64,000 nucleotides of DNA from Bacteroidales bacterium (GCA_003141895.1 PLNT01000014.1:79379-143378); one strand, 5' to 3'. Numbered from the stretch's first letter, positions 8,685 through 18,048 are shown. Program-made: numbers and translations. The notes: generated by a model from the sequence alone, not told the origin.

Positions 8685-9797
8685 TTATATCTCGATCTGA
8701 GTTAGAGGATTATAAAGTGAATCTCTTTCTACGGGAATGAATCCTGCCTGTCGTATTAAAGCACAGATCTCATCAGAGTTCATTGCCGGATTTTCTTTCG
8801 ATCCCGCCATTGAATAGATTCTTGTTGTGTCATCAATAGTACCGTCCATATCATCGGTACCGAATGAAAGAGACATCTGAGCCGATTCCTTACCGGTCAT
8901 AGGCCAATATGCCTTTATATGTGGAAAATTATCCAGATAAATTCTTGAGACTGCATAATTACGCAAGTCTTCAATTGAATTCACTTCACCAAGATACGAC
9001 ATGCTGTTGTTCGACTTCTTATATTTCAGAGGGATAAAGGCATTAAACCCCCCGGTTTTATCCTGGAGCTGACGAAGTCGTTCCATATGATCGATACGGT
9101 GAGAGTAATTTTCAATATGACCATATAACATCGTGGCGTTTGAGGGGATTCCCAGTTTGTGTGCTGCTTCATGTATATCAAGCCATAGCTTAGAAGATGA
9201 TTTCTCGTCACAGATATGCTTTCTGATATTTTCATCGAATATTTCCGCTCCACCTCCGGGAATTGAATTAAGTCCGTATTCTTTCAACAAAGTCAATCCT
9301 TCCTCCAGAGTAAGGCCCGCTCGCGAAATCATGTAATCGAGTTCAATAGCAGAAAATGCTTTTATATGCAGAGCAGGTCGGTATTCTTTAATTTTTTTTA
9401 TCAGTGAGCCCCAATAGTGCAGATCGTATGACGGATGAACACCACCTACAATATGAACCTCGGTAACAGCTTTATCATCAAATTTTTTTACAATATTGAG
9501 CATCTCCTCGTGACTGTATTCCCAGCTTTCGGGATCACCCTTGGCCTTATGATACGAGCAAAATCTGCAATTATAGATGCATATATTGGTTGGTTCTATG
9601 TGGAAATTCCGGTTATAGTAGGCAAGATTACCATTATGCCTTCTTCTGACAATTCCTGCAAGTAAACCAAGTACAGCCAGATCGGCATTTTTAAATAAAA
9701 ATAGTCCGTCATCAGGGGTAATACGGATGTTGCCGGCTATCTTCTCAGCTACCAGTCGGAGATCCTTATCGTTTATTTGATTAAGCAGGTCGGGCAT
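8685..9797 (-). CDS. mqnE: Aminofutalosine synthase (radical SAM)
   Basis: A 370-residue radical SAM enzyme of the futalosine route to menaquinone; it joins the MqnA product to S-adenosylmethionine to make aminofutalosine. The 4Fe-4S motif is CIYNCRFC (about residues 72-79) after HIEPTN; EVHIVGGVHP and SIPGGGAEIF are typical of the MqnE/CofH/MqnC group. MqnE is preferred over the paralogue MqnC because of HIEPTN and the HIVGGVHP form. A TACCTTTA box lies just upstream on the minus strand. No other mqn gene is in the window. Confidence 0.82.
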   Translation of the reverse strand: MPDLLNQINDKDLRLVAEKIAGNIRITPDDGLFLFKNADLAVLGLLAGIVRRRHNGNLAYYNRNFHIEPTNICIYNCRFCSYHKAKGDPESWEYSHEEMLNIVKKFDDKAVTEVHIVGGVHPSYDLHYWGSLIKKIKEYRPALHIKAFSAIELDYMISRAGLTLEEGLTLLKEYGLNSIPGGGAEIFDENIRKHICDEKSSSKLWLDIHEAAHKLGIPSNATMLYGHIENYSHRIDHMERLRQLQDKTGGFNAFIPLKYKKSNNSMSYLGEVNSIEDLRNYAVSRIYLDNFPHIKAYWPMTGKESAQMSLSFGTDDMDGTIDDTTRIYSMAGSKENPAMNSDEICALIRQAGFIPVERDSLYNPLTQIEI

Positions 9798-9865
9798 ATG
9801 ATTTTTAAAGTTTGTAAAGGTAAGAAAAATTTACCCGCTCCCGCTTAGGGTTACAGGGGGCACCA

Positions 9866-9897
9866 AACAAAAAAGGTGCCCTGTGGAAGACACCTTT
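9866..9897 (-). terminator. Intrinsic terminator of rpmH
   Basis: On the minus strand the RNA forms a 9-bp stem (AAAGGTGTC with GGCACCTTT, one U-G pair; plus-strand 9889-9897 and 9872-9880) with an 8-nt loop, followed by a run of T. It lies 22 bp past the rpmH stop. Confidence 0.75.
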
Positions 9898-9919
9898 AAA
9901 CAAATATTGTAAAGATTTT

Positions 9920-10078
9920 TTATCCTTTTAACTTAAGCTCAGGAGAAGCAGATAATTTCTTTCTGCCTTTTGCTCTTCGTGAAGCAAGAACTCTTCTACC
10001 GTTAGGAGTTGACATTCTTTCCCTGAAACCGTGCTTATTCACTCTCTTCCTTCTTGATGGCTGATATGTTCTTTTCAT
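9920..10078 (-). CDS. rpmH: 50S ribosomal protein L34
   Basis: A 52-residue basic protein read from ATG at 10078 to TAA at 9920: it starts [18 protein letters not shown], continues [20 protein letters not shown] and ends in a Lys-rich tail. This is the full L34 pattern; the C-terminal extension after [10 protein letters not shown] is a little longer than in E. coli. A TACATTTG -7 box lies about 40 bp upstream. It carries its own terminator at 9866-9897, so it is probably a single-gene unit. rnpA and dnaA, frequent neighbours elsewhere, are absent. Confidence 0.97.
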   Translation of the reverse strand: MKRTYQPSRRKRVNKHGFRERMSTPNGRRVLASRRAKGRKKLSASPELKLKG

Positions 10079-10176
10079 CTTTCAGTAATATTTATTGGCT
10101 AACCTGTGTTTTGAGTCTGCAAATGTAGTACTTTTTTGAAATATAAAAACCGGGAAGGTGTTTTTTTTAAGAAAAA

Positions 10177-10800
10177 TCAAACAGGCAGATATACAATCAC
10201 TTTAGTTTCAAAAAATGACTCCGTAAAAAAATCTTTAATTTGCCATACCCTTGTTTTTCCTTTAAAGGGCAGTAATTCATCACTTAGATCACCACCTTTA
10301 AGGTATAATATTCCATTGGTCAGACTATTTGATCCATTAATACTGATGTTTTTTGAAGTGAGTTTTACAAATTCAGGAAACCCGGTCATTGCTCTGCTCA
10401 CAACAAAGTGAAATTTACTTTTTTCTTCCTCAATTCTCTTTCGAACGGCATTCACATTTAACAAGCCAAGCTCATCTGACACTGCCTTAACTACCTTAAT
10501 CTTCTTTTCGATTGAATCAAGCAGAGTGAATTCGGAATCGGGGAAAAGAATTGCCAAAGGAATTCCGGGAAATCCGCCTCCGGTTCCGACATCCAGAATA
10601 CGTGTACCCGGTACAAAGTTGATAACTTTTGCAATGGACAAAGAATGCAGAACGTGATGAACAAAGAAATTGTCCATATCCTTACGGGATATTACGTTAA
10701 TCTTGCTGTTCCAACTGTCGTATAATACTTTTAGTATTGACAGTTTGTCTCTCTGAACATCAGATAATAATGGGAAATATCTGAAGATACTTTCTGACAC
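10177..10800 (-). CDS. rsmG: 16S rRNA (guanine-527-N7) methyltransferase
   Basis: A 207-residue SAM-dependent methyltransferase modifying G527 in the 530 loop of 16S rRNA. Seen: FFVHHVLHSLSIA, the SAM-binding motif ILDVGTGGGFPGIPLAILFP, and FHFVVSRAM. The start is GTG, overlapping the TAG stop of the upstream sigma gene by one base, which implies translational coupling. Length is normal for the family. Confidence 0.93.
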   Translation of the reverse strand: MSESIFRYFPLLSDVQRDKLSILKVLYDSWNSKINVISRKDMDNFFVHHVLHSLSIAKVINFVPGTRILDVGTGGGFPGIPLAILFPDSEFTLLDSIEKKIKVVKAVSDELGLLNVNAVRKRIEEEKSKFHFVVSRAMTGFPEFVKLTSKNISINGSNSLTNGILYLKGGDLSDELLPFKGKTRVWQIKDFFTESFFETKVIVYLPV

Positions 10801-11396
10801 TACCTGTTACCAGTTTTGATTAAGATATTATATAGCAAAGTTTTAGCCCTGAAAAGCTGAGCTTTTACTGTTCCGATAGGAAGATTTAATTCACTTGCAA
10901 TTTCCTCATAAGAATATTCCTTATAGTAACGCAATTCTATGAGTGATTTATATCTGGGTTTAAGTTGACTCACAATATCTTTCAGAGCCGCTGTCTTCTG
11001 GTGATTTATCAGCGACTCCTCCGGATCGGGAAGATCAGATTGAATATTTACGGTAACTGTTTCCAGATTATCCTGTAAATGGTCAAAGGGAGTGGGAGAG
11101 AGCTGCTTTTTACGGATAAAGTCTACACAATTATTTGTAGCAATTTTAAATAACCAGGTGCTGAAAGCAAATTTTGGAGTATATGAATCAATGTTCCTGA
11201 AGGCTTTTCCAAAGGCCTCAATGGTAAGATCTTCAGCGTCGGAGGCGTTATTGACCATTTTCAGAAGCATGTAATAAATTGAATCTCTGTATCGGTTCAT
11301 CAGGCTGGCAAATGCTTTTTCATTTCCTTTCCTTGCTTCATCGACAAGCAATAAATCACCTTTAGCTTTATCAGATAATTCGTGAACTACTTCCAT
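10800..11396 (-). CDS. ECF-type RNA polymerase sigma factor
   Basis: A 198-residue sigma-70 family protein with region 2 (FASLMNRYRDSIYYMLLKM, then DAEDLTIEAFGKAF and FSTWLFKIATNNCVDFIRKKQ) and region 4 (YSYEEIASELNLPIGTVKAQLFRAK). No anti-sigma gene is adjacent; the gene sits between a glycosyltransferase (10-bp overlap) and rsmG (1-bp overlap), a conserved-looking arrangement suggesting a housekeeping rather than signal-specific ECF factor (inference). Target promoters are unknown. Confidence 0.9.
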   Translation of the reverse strand: MEVVHELSDKAKGDLLLVDEARKGNEKAFASLMNRYRDSIYYMLLKMVNNASDAEDLTIEAFGKAFRNIDSYTPKFAFSTWLFKIATNNCVDFIRKKQLSPTPFDHLQDNLETVTVNIQSDLPDPEESLINHQKTAALKDIVSQLKPRYKSLIELRYYKEYSYEEIASELNLPIGTVKAQLFRAKTLLYNILIKTGNR

Positions 11397-12517
11397 CTAT
11401 TTTTGCCGGATATGATCCTGTTATTGCTTAAAAATATAATTCCGTTGATCAGGGGTGAAAAGATATCGAATATTAATAAATAAGCCAATAATCCGGGTTC
11501 ATTTAATTTTTTGTGAACCAGAGTAAAAACTATGATCTGGGTTATAAGTCTGATGACAAAGACAGACAGTACCCATTGCCATAAAAAGAGAAAAGACAGC
11601 AAAATAATTAATGATGAATAGAAAAGAACCCTTGTAAATGGTTCGGTTATAAGAAGGAACTTGTCTCTCGGTTTATAAAAAGGTGCTGTTGTTAAATGTC
11701 TTTTTTTCTGGGTTATCCATTCATTTACCGAGGAGGATGGAACCGATCTTGTATGAGTTTCCTGGCTGAATTCGATGTGAGTGTTTTCTCCGGTTGCGAG
11801 TGTATTAACAAGCAGATCATCATCTCCCGATACAATATGATTATGTGAACCAAAGCCTTTATTCCTGAAAAAAACCGATCGTCGGTATGACATATTACGT
11901 CCGACTCCCATGTATGGCACTCCGCGGATTGCCATTCCCAGGTACTGCATGGCAATAGTTACGCTGTCATACCGGATATATTTGTTAAGTAAGCCTTTTT
12001 CACTTATGTATCCGCCATACCCCAGGACAAAATCGACTTTTTCCTCAAAATGTGATGTCATTCCCTCGAGCCATTTATTGGATTCGGGGCGGCAATCTGC
12101 ATCGGTAAAGAGTAATATTTCGTTTTTTGCCGATTTTATTCCTATAAACTGGGCAAACTTTTTGTTATGTGAAAATTTGGGATCTTTATTAACAGTTGAA
12201 ATTCTGAGATTCGGATATTTTTTCAAAAACTTTCCAAGTATTTCATATGAATTATCTTCAGAACAATCATTTACAACTATCACTTCAAAATCCGGATAAT
12301 CCTGTTCAAGAACTGAAGGTAAAAAGTTCTTCAGATTTTCAGCTTCATTCCTGGCGCATATAATTACTGATACCGGCTGTTTGCTATTTTTTGTATCATA
12401 AGGTTCTTTCAGATAGACAGATAGATAGAAGAACAGATAATAGAATAATTGCACAGCAGCGGCTGCTGCAAAAATACAAAACAGGACTAAAAGATAAGTA
12501 TTATTATAGTCGGTCAT
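11387..12517 (-). CDS. Membrane glycosyltransferase family 2
   Basis: A 376-residue protein: N-terminal transmembrane helix (about 8-28), a GT-A catalytic domain with VSVIICARNEAENL, the VVNDCSEDNS aspartate, the TDADCRP DxD motif, SGDDDLL acid region and a QKKRH motif, then two or three C-terminal membrane helices. It transfers a sugar from a nucleotide sugar to an unknown acceptor at the membrane. The start is set at ATG 12517, just before the hydrophobic helix; an upstream in-frame codon would add 22 residues. It probably shares a transcript with the sigma factor and rsmG. Confidence 0.85.
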   Translation of the reverse strand: MTDYNNTYLLVLFCIFAAAAAVQLFYYLFFYLSVYLKEPYDTKNSKQPVSVIICARNEAENLKNFLPSVLEQDYPDFEVIVVNDCSEDNSYEILGKFLKKYPNLRISTVNKDPKFSHNKKFAQFIGIKSAKNEILLFTDADCRPESNKWLEGMTSHFEEKVDFVLGYGGYISEKGLLNKYIRYDSVTIAMQYLGMAIRGVPYMGVGRNMSYRRSVFFRNKGFGSHNHIVSGDDDLLVNTLATGENTHIEFSQETHTRSVPSSSVNEWITQKKRHLTTAPFYKPRDKFLLITEPFTRVLFYSSLIILLSFLFLWQWVLSVFVIRLITQIIVFTLVHKKLNEPGLLAYLLIFDIFSPLINGIIFLSNNRIISGKNRWK

Positions 12518-12746
12518 TTGACTTTCAAATAAGTCAGCAATATTAGTAAGATTAACGGAAAGGCAAAACATATATTTTAACAATAGTGATGAATTATACT
12601 GACCGAACTGATTATTGCAGATACAGGCCTCAAAGTAAGTATAGAATCAGGTCTCAGACTTGTCTCATCTAAAAATCATTCCTTATAATTTTATAAGCCG
12701 TACGGAAAAATTACCTTTGTGCACGAAAAACGGAGATTGATAGAAT

Positions 12747-13874
12747 ATGTTTGTAATTCAGAACAGGGACAAGGAGTCAAAAGCACGTACAGGCTTTCTG
12801 AGAACTCCACATGGGGACATCCCGACTCCGATCTTCATGCCCGTAGGAACGGGAGGTACTGTTAAAGGGATACTTCAGCGCGACCTTACTGACGATATAA
12901 ATGCAAAAATTATCCTTGGAAATACATACCATCTTTATTTGCGACCAGGTACTGAAATTCTGAAAAAAGCTCAGGGATTGCATAATTTCATGTCGTGGCA
13001 GCGTCCAATTCTAACGGATAGCGGCGGATATCAGGTTTTTTCTTTAACAGGGAACAGGAAACTTACAGAAGAAGGAGCTATCTTTAAATCACATATTGAT
13101 GGATCAAGACATGTCTTTACTCCTGAGAACACAATCGACATTCAGCGTGTTATCGGCGCCGATATAATGATGGCTTTTGATGAATGCGCTCCATGGCCTT
13201 GTGATTATACATATGTTAAGAAATCTGTTGCACTGACACATCGCTGGCTTAACCGTGCCGTTGTAAGATACAGGGAAACAGAGCCTTTGTATGGCAATGA
13301 ACAACTGCTTTTTCCAATCGTTCAGGGGGGAACATTTGATGATCTGAGAAAGGAATCGGCTGAAAAAACAGCAATAGCCGGATTGGAAGGAAATGCAATT
13401 GGAGGATTATCAGTCGGCGAACCAGCTGAGGAGATGTATCGCATCATAGAGATTGTAAATGAGATACTTCCGGAGGATAAGCCGCGTTATCTTATGGGAG
13501 TCGGAACTCCGGTAAACCTTCTTGAAGCAATTGACAGGGGAATTGACATGTTTGATTGTGTTATGCCAACCCGGAACGGAAGAAATGGTATGTTGTTTAC
13601 CAGCGAAGGCACTCTGAATATGAGGAACAGAAAATGGATAGATGATTTCAGTCCGATTGATCCCGAAGGTCCGTCTGCCGTCAGTTTAACCTATTCAAAA
13701 GCTTATCTCAGACACCTGATAATGTCAGGTGAAAACCTCGGAGCCCAGATTGCAAGTATACATAATCTGGCCTTTTATCTTAAATTAATGAAAGAAGCAC
13801 GCGATAAAATTAATGAAGGAATTTTTAAAAAATGGAAAAGCTCAATGATAAAAAAACTTTCAGAGAGGCTTTAA
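12747..13874 (+). CDS. tgt: tRNA-guanine transglycosylase (Zn-cysteine-less form)
   Basis: A 375-residue enzyme that swaps guanine-34 for a queuine precursor in GU(N) tRNAs. Catalytic elements are present: LTDSGGYQVFSL (general aspartate), FPIVQGG and MFDCVMPTRNGRNG (nucleophile). The classical zinc site is eroded: where E. coli TGT has DPECDCYTC this protein has DPEGPSAVSL, with all three cysteines gone, though IHNL histidine stays. As I recall this is typical of Bacteroidota TGTs. A TACCTTTG box lies at about 12712-12719. It runs straight into the lptF/G permease gene. Confidence 0.93.
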   Translation: MFVIQNRDKESKARTGFLRTPHGDIPTPIFMPVGTGGTVKGILQRDLTDDINAKIILGNTYHLYLRPGTEILKKAQGLHNFMSWQRPILTDSGGYQVFSLTGNRKLTEEGAIFKSHIDGSRHVFTPENTIDIQRVIGADIMMAFDECAPWPCDYTYVKKSVALTHRWLNRAVVRYRETEPLYGNEQLLFPIVQGGTFDDLRKESAEKTAIAGLEGNAIGGLSVGEPAEEMYRIIEIVNEILPEDKPRYLMGVGTPVNLLEAIDRGIDMFDCVMPTRNGRNGMLFTSEGTLNMRNRKWIDDFSPIDPEGPSAVSLTYSKAYLRHLIMSGENLGAQIASIHNLAFYLKLMKEARDKINEGIFKKWKSSMIKKLSERL

Positions 13875-14971
13875 GATTTCTGAAGTTGAAACTTATTGAT
13901 GTTTACATTATCAGGAAGTTTCTTGGTACCTTCTTTTTTTGTATCGTCCTGATACTAACCATTGCCGTTGTTTTCGATTTTGCAGAGAAAATTGATAATT
14001 TCATGGAGAAGCAGGCTCCGGTGAAAGCCATAATCTTTGACTATTACCTGAACTTTATTCCATATTTCGCGATGCTCTTTGCCCCATTGTTTGTGTTTAT
14101 TGCTGTAATTTTCTTCACTTCTAAAATGGCAATAAGCACTGAAATAATTGCAATTCTGAACAGCGGTATGAGTTTCAGACGTATGATGTTGCCTTACTTC
14201 CTTTCTGCTTTATTCATTGCTTCATTTACATTTGCCCTGACCAATTTCGTTATCCCCAAATCGAACCGCATCAGGATGGAATTTGAGGATAAGTATTATC
14301 ATGCATCAACTAAAAGAATAACTGTCGAGAATATTCACAGACAGGTATCCAAAAATGTATATGTGTACATGGGGACGTTTAATCCCTTAAGCCAGAGGGG
14401 CCAGAACTTTACCATCGAAAAATTCAATGATAAAGGTGAACTTGAATCAAAGCTATCGTCGTCTTCTGTGGTTTATGATACTACATTGCATAAATGGAGC
14501 GCACTTAATTATTATCTCAGGGTAACCAACGCGAATGGGGAAATAATAACCAAAGGCAAACAAATTGACACTACTCTTAATGCCATGAGGCCTGAAGATT
14601 TTTCAAGGGATCCCAGTTTTGTAGGAACCATGACATCGCGTGAGCTTGATAATTATATAAAGCTCCTTCGTCTTCAGGGCTCTGACGAACTTAAACTATT
14701 CCTCATTGAGAAATACAGAAGGTTTTCAAACCCGTTCGCCGTGTTTATACTTACGCTTATTGGGGTTACTTTATCATCGAGGAAGATCAGGGGAGGACTT
14801 GGTATGAATATAGGAATAGGTCTCATGCTTAGTTTTTCCTACATCCTGTTTTTGCAGTTTGCATCGCAATTTTCACTAAAAGGCAGCCTCGGTCCAATGC
14901 TCGCGATGTGGATCCCAAATATTATATATGCAGTAATCGGGATGGTGCTTTATAAATTAGCCCCAAAATAA
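13832..14971 (+). CDS. LptF/LptG family LPS export permease
   Basis: A YjgP/YjgQ family inner-membrane permease of the LPS transport ABC system, with three N-terminal and three C-terminal membrane helices around a periplasmic domain. The ATG at 13832 overlaps tgt by 43 bp. A TTG at 13886, 11 bp after the tgt stop, would give the family-typical beginning MKLIDVYIIRKFLGTFFF and a 361-residue protein; that start is biologically more likely, and the ATG is given as the longest form. LptF and LptG cannot be told apart by eye. Confidence 0.87.
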   Translation: MEKLNDKKTFREALRFLKLKLIDVYIIRKFLGTFFFCIVLILTIAVVFDFAEKIDNFMEKQAPVKAIIFDYYLNFIPYFAMLFAPLFVFIAVIFFTSKMAISTEIIAILNSGMSFRRMMLPYFLSALFIASFTFALTNFVIPKSNRIRMEFEDKYYHASTKRITVENIHRQVSKNVYVYMGTFNPLSQRGQNFTIEKFNDKGELESKLSSSSVVYDTTLHKWSALNYYLRVTNANGEIITKGKQIDTTLNAMRPEDFSRDPSFVGTMTSRELDNYIKLLRLQGSDELKLFLIEKYRRFSNPFAVFILTLIGVTLSSRKIRGGLGMNIGIGLMLSFSYILFLQFASQFSLKGSLGPMLAMWIPNIIYAVIGMVLYKLAPK

Positions 14972-15009
14972 AATTGTACCCTTCAAAATAAACCTTAAAA
15001 AAAATTCAT

Positions 15010-16554
15010 ATGCCAGTCAATAAGAAGATACGTGAACTTCAGGAAAAACGTGAAAAAGTCCTGCTTGGAGGAGGCGAACAGGCTATTGAAAAACAGAAAG
15101 CCATGGGGAAACGGACTGCCCGTGAACGAATCATGGCTCTACTTGATGAGAATTCATTCAATGAATATGACCTGTTTGTTGAACACGATGCCCGAGATTT
15201 TGACATGGATAAAAAATCACTGCCAAGCGATGGTGTAATTATAGGTTCCGGTACAATATACGGAGCTCCTGTAGCAATTTTCGCACAGGATTTTACCGTC
15301 GCCGGTGGATCGCTGGGTTTAATGCACTCGAGAAAGATTACCAAAATAATGGATCACGCACTGAAAATGAGGATGCCTCTTATCGGGATCAACGATTCAG
15401 GAGGTGCCAGAATTCAGGAGGGTGTGAATTCACTGGCAGGATATGGTGAAATATTCTTCCGCAATACGATTTCAAGTGGTGTTATCCCCCAGTTATCGGT
15501 TATTCTAGGTCCTTGTGCCGGTGGTGCTGTGTACTCTCCGGCATTAACTGATTTCGTATTTGTAGTTGACAATATTTCCAAAATGTTCATTACCGGACCC
15601 GAAGTGATAAAAACGGTTCTTGGTGAAGAGATTTCAATGGAAGATCTTGGAGGTGCAAGGGTTCATTGCGAGATAACCGGCAATGCTCATTTCTTTGCAT
15701 TAAGCGAGGAAGAATGTTTTGACCAGATCAAAAAGCTTATAACTTTTATCCCTTGGAATAATGGTCAAAAGGCCCGGATGTTTGAGCCTGCGGAACCAAA
15801 ACCTGAATATAATATTAACAAGATCGTGCCGGAGGATCCAACCCTTCCGTATGATGTCAAAGATGTCATAAGGGCCGTTGTCGACAATTCAGACTTCTTT
15901 GAAATAATGCAGCTTTATGCAAAAAATATTGTGATTGGGTTTGGAAGAATGGGAGGACGTACAACAGGTTTTGTAGCAAATCAGCCACTTGAAATGGCAG
16001 GTGTACTGGATGTTGATTCATCAGACAAAGCAGCAAGATTCATTCGTTATTGCGATGCATTTAATATTCCGATAATTACTCTGGTTGACCTTCCGGGATA
16101 CCTGCCCGGTGTTGACCAGGAACATGCAGGTGTAATAAGACACGGCGCAAAAGTTCTGTATGCTTACAGCGAAGCAACAGTTCCCAAGCTTACAGTAATC
16201 CTCAGAAAAGCCTATGGAGGTGGTTACATTGCGATGAGTTCAAGACATCTGCGCGCTGATTTTGTTTTTGCATGGCCTTCAGCTGAAATTGCCGTTATGG
16301 GTCCGGAAGGAGCTGCAAACATTATATTCAGAAAGGAGATTATGTCTTCTGATGATCCTGATGGAATGAGGAAACAGAAGGTTGAAGAGTATAAAACCAA
16401 ATTTGCCAACCCTTATGTTGCTGCTTCGAGAGGGTATGTCGATGCTGTTATTGAGCCTTCCGAAACGAGGAAATTCCTTATGCATTCTATTGAAGTATCA
16501 GAAAATAAAGATGTGTCGATGCCTCGTAAAAAACACGGACTTCCACCTTTTTAA
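15010..16554 (+). CDS. Acyl-CoA carboxylase beta subunit (propionyl-/methylmalonyl-CoA type)
   Basis: A 514-residue carboxyltransferase of the crotonase-like type. Seen: GKRTARERI, the LIGINDSGGARIQEGV oxyanion loop, GPCAGGAVYSPALTDF, and in the C-terminal half ITLVDLPGYLPGVDQE and RKAYGGGYIAMSS. This is the pattern of PccB and of the MmdA subunit of methylmalonyl-CoA decarboxylase. The next gene encodes a biotin carrier 30 bp away. No biotin carboxylase or membrane decarboxylase subunit is nearby, so carboxylase and Na+-pumping decarboxylase both remain possible. MeaB at 34570 supports a methylmalonyl-CoA pathway. Confidence 0.88.
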   Translation: MPVNKKIRELQEKREKVLLGGGEQAIEKQKAMGKRTARERIMALLDENSFNEYDLFVEHDARDFDMDKKSLPSDGVIIGSGTIYGAPVAIFAQDFTVAGGSLGLMHSRKITKIMDHALKMRMPLIGINDSGGARIQEGVNSLAGYGEIFFRNTISSGVIPQLSVILGPCAGGAVYSPALTDFVFVVDNISKMFITGPEVIKTVLGEEISMEDLGGARVHCEITGNAHFFALSEEECFDQIKKLITFIPWNNGQKARMFEPAEPKPEYNINKIVPEDPTLPYDVKDVIRAVVDNSDFFEIMQLYAKNIVIGFGRMGGRTTGFVANQPLEMAGVLDVDSSDKAARFIRYCDAFNIPIITLVDLPGYLPGVDQEHAGVIRHGAKVLYAYSEATVPKLTVILRKAYGGGYIAMSSRHLRADFVFAWPSAEIAVMGPEGAANIIFRKEIMSSDDPDGMRKQKVEEYKTKFANPYVAASRGYVDAVIEPSETRKFLMHSIEVSENKDVSMPRKKHGLPPF

Positions 16555-16584
16555 TTAATTTCCTAAATCTTTAATGTGACAGTC

Positions 16585-16902
16585 ATGAAAGAAAATGATA
16601 AGCTGGGATACCTTAATATTGATACCAGCCTTTATAAGACCAGGATCAGTGAAAAGTTTCAAAACAGGAAGTCATATAAACCGGCAGACCCCAGGATAAT
16701 TCTGAGTTTTATTCCAGGGACTGTTCTCGATATCCTTATTGGAAAAGGGCAAATTGTTAAGAAAGGTGAAATTCTGATGATTCTTGATGCTATGAAGATG
16801 CAGAATAAGTTGAAATGCATCATGGACGGGAAAGTAAAATCGATAGCTGTAAAAAAGGGAGATAAGGTATCAAAAGGGACTGTGTTGCTGGAACTGGAAT
16901 AA
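16585..16902 (+). CDS. Biotin carboxyl carrier protein
   Basis: A 105-residue biotinyl-lipoyl domain protein with the biotinylation motif DAMKMQNKL (target lysine inside AMKM) about 33 residues before the C-terminus, framed by a GTVLDILIGKGQIVKKGE hammerhead. The N-terminal 45 residues are charged and not recognised. The start is put at ATG 16585; a GTG at 16576 would add three residues. It works with the carboxyltransferase just upstream, carrying CO2 on biotin. Confidence 0.88.
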   Translation: MKENDKLGYLNIDTSLYKTRISEKFQNRKSYKPADPRIILSFIPGTVLDILIGKGQIVKKGEILMILDAMKMQNKLKCIMDGKVKSIAVKKGDKVSKGTVLLELE

Positions 16903-16912
16903 CCGCGTTTTA

Positions 16913-17012
16913 CCTCATCCCCTAACCCCTTCTCCCAAGGGAGAAGGGGAATAGTCAAATCATTATCAATTAGTTAAGTCCATCCCCCTTTGGGGAGGGA
17001 TTTAGGGAGAGG
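16913..17012. repeat. Inverted pair of G/C-rich palindromic repeats
   Basis: A unit starting CCTCATCCCCTAACCCC at 16913 contains the palindrome CCCCTTCTCCC/GGGAGAAGGGG (16926-16949). A second, related unit in opposite orientation (16984-17012) reads, on the minus strand, CCTCTCCCTAAATCCCTCCC and has a CCCC-TTT-GGGG hairpin. They fill the space between the convergent biotin carrier and ispE genes and are likely part of a dispersed repeat family and a two-way terminator (inference). Confidence 0.65.
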
Positions 17013-17014
17013 TT

Positions 17015-17842
17015 TCATGGAGAGTCACAATCACCTTCCCAGATTACATATTCCTTTAGTTTAGTTGAAAGACCTGGCTTTTCTGAGAAAATTCCATAAA
17101 CACTTGATCCGCTACCCGACATAAGGCTGAAGAGAGCCCCGGAATTGTATAATTCATCTTTTAGTTCGCCAATTAAAGGATGTTTTTTAAAGGCAAATGC
17201 TTCAAAGTCATTTAAAATAAACTTTTTCCAGTCGCTTAAAGGAAGCTTGAATAAATCGTGAAGGCTTACTGAAGGTTTTTCCGGCTTACAGTTTCTGTAA
17301 GCTTCAGCTGTGTTGATTCCGCTTCCCGGATCTGCTAAAACAAGATATAGACCGGATAAAGATTTATTTACTGCTGTTAGTATTTCCCCTCTTCCCGAAG
17401 CGAATGAAGGAATTCCATCAACAAAAAAAGGACAATCACTACCGATCTCCAGGGCAATTGACCTGAGGTCGTTTTTATCAAATTTCAGATCAAAATGTTT
17501 GTTGATTGCATTCAAAAGGCATGCTGCATCTGATGAACCGCCTCCTAAACCTGCTCCGACAGGGATAGCTTTGTGAAGATGAATTTGCAGAAAAGGAAAG
17601 GGCTTCTTTTCACGAAGTCTGATTATGCTTTTCATGACCAGATTGTCCACGGGTTTGCTGCCCGGGTCTATTCCCGTCACTTTGAGAATATCTTTATTTG
17701 TAAATTGATCTGAAACAACAAATTCAAGAGCATCAGATAATCGAATCGGATAGAATATTGTCTCAATATTATGAAAACCATCCTGACGTTTGCCCGTAAT
17801 CCTTAAACCGATATTTATTTTAGCTATAGGAAATACTATCAT
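17015..17842 (-). CDS. ispE: 4-diphosphocytidyl-2-C-methyl-D-erythritol kinase
   Basis: A 275-residue GHMP kinase of the MEP isoprenoid pathway, phosphorylating CDP-methylerythritol with ATP. Seen: KINIGLRITGKRQDGFHNIE at the N-terminus, the glycine-rich ATP loop PVGAGLGGGSSDAACLLN, GSDCPFFVDG and the late LMSGSGSSVYGIF motif. Full length, with the ATG at 17842 matching family starts. Convergent with the biotin carrier gene. Confidence 0.95.
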   Translation of the reverse strand: MIVFPIAKINIGLRITGKRQDGFHNIETIFYPIRLSDALEFVVSDQFTNKDILKVTGIDPGSKPVDNLVMKSIIRLREKKPFPFLQIHLHKAIPVGAGLGGGSSDAACLLNAINKHFDLKFDKNDLRSIALEIGSDCPFFVDGIPSFASGRGEILTAVNKSLSGLYLVLADPGSGINTAEAYRNCKPEKPSVSLHDLFKLPLSDWKKFILNDFEAFAFKKHPLIGELKDELYNSGALFSLMSGSGSSVYGIFSEKPGLSTKLKEYVIWEGDCDSP

Positions 17843-18048
17843 ATTCCTTTATTTGATGTAAAAATACCATATGGTTTTGAATATTATGCTATTGATTCTT
17901 TTTTTAGCTTTTCAACAAGTTTTTAACATTCCTTGTTTGTAACAAAACTCTGGCCTTTCAATTCTTCAATACTCTTAATTTATACCTTTGAAATTGTGGG
18001 AAGACACCTTTCCGATCGTTATAAATATTTATAATACAGTTAAATAGC

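Noticed and set aside
9858..9881. GGGCACC/GGTGCCC hairpin as the main rpmH terminator
   Set aside because: It has no T-run after it on the minus strand; the alternative fold at 9872-9897 does.
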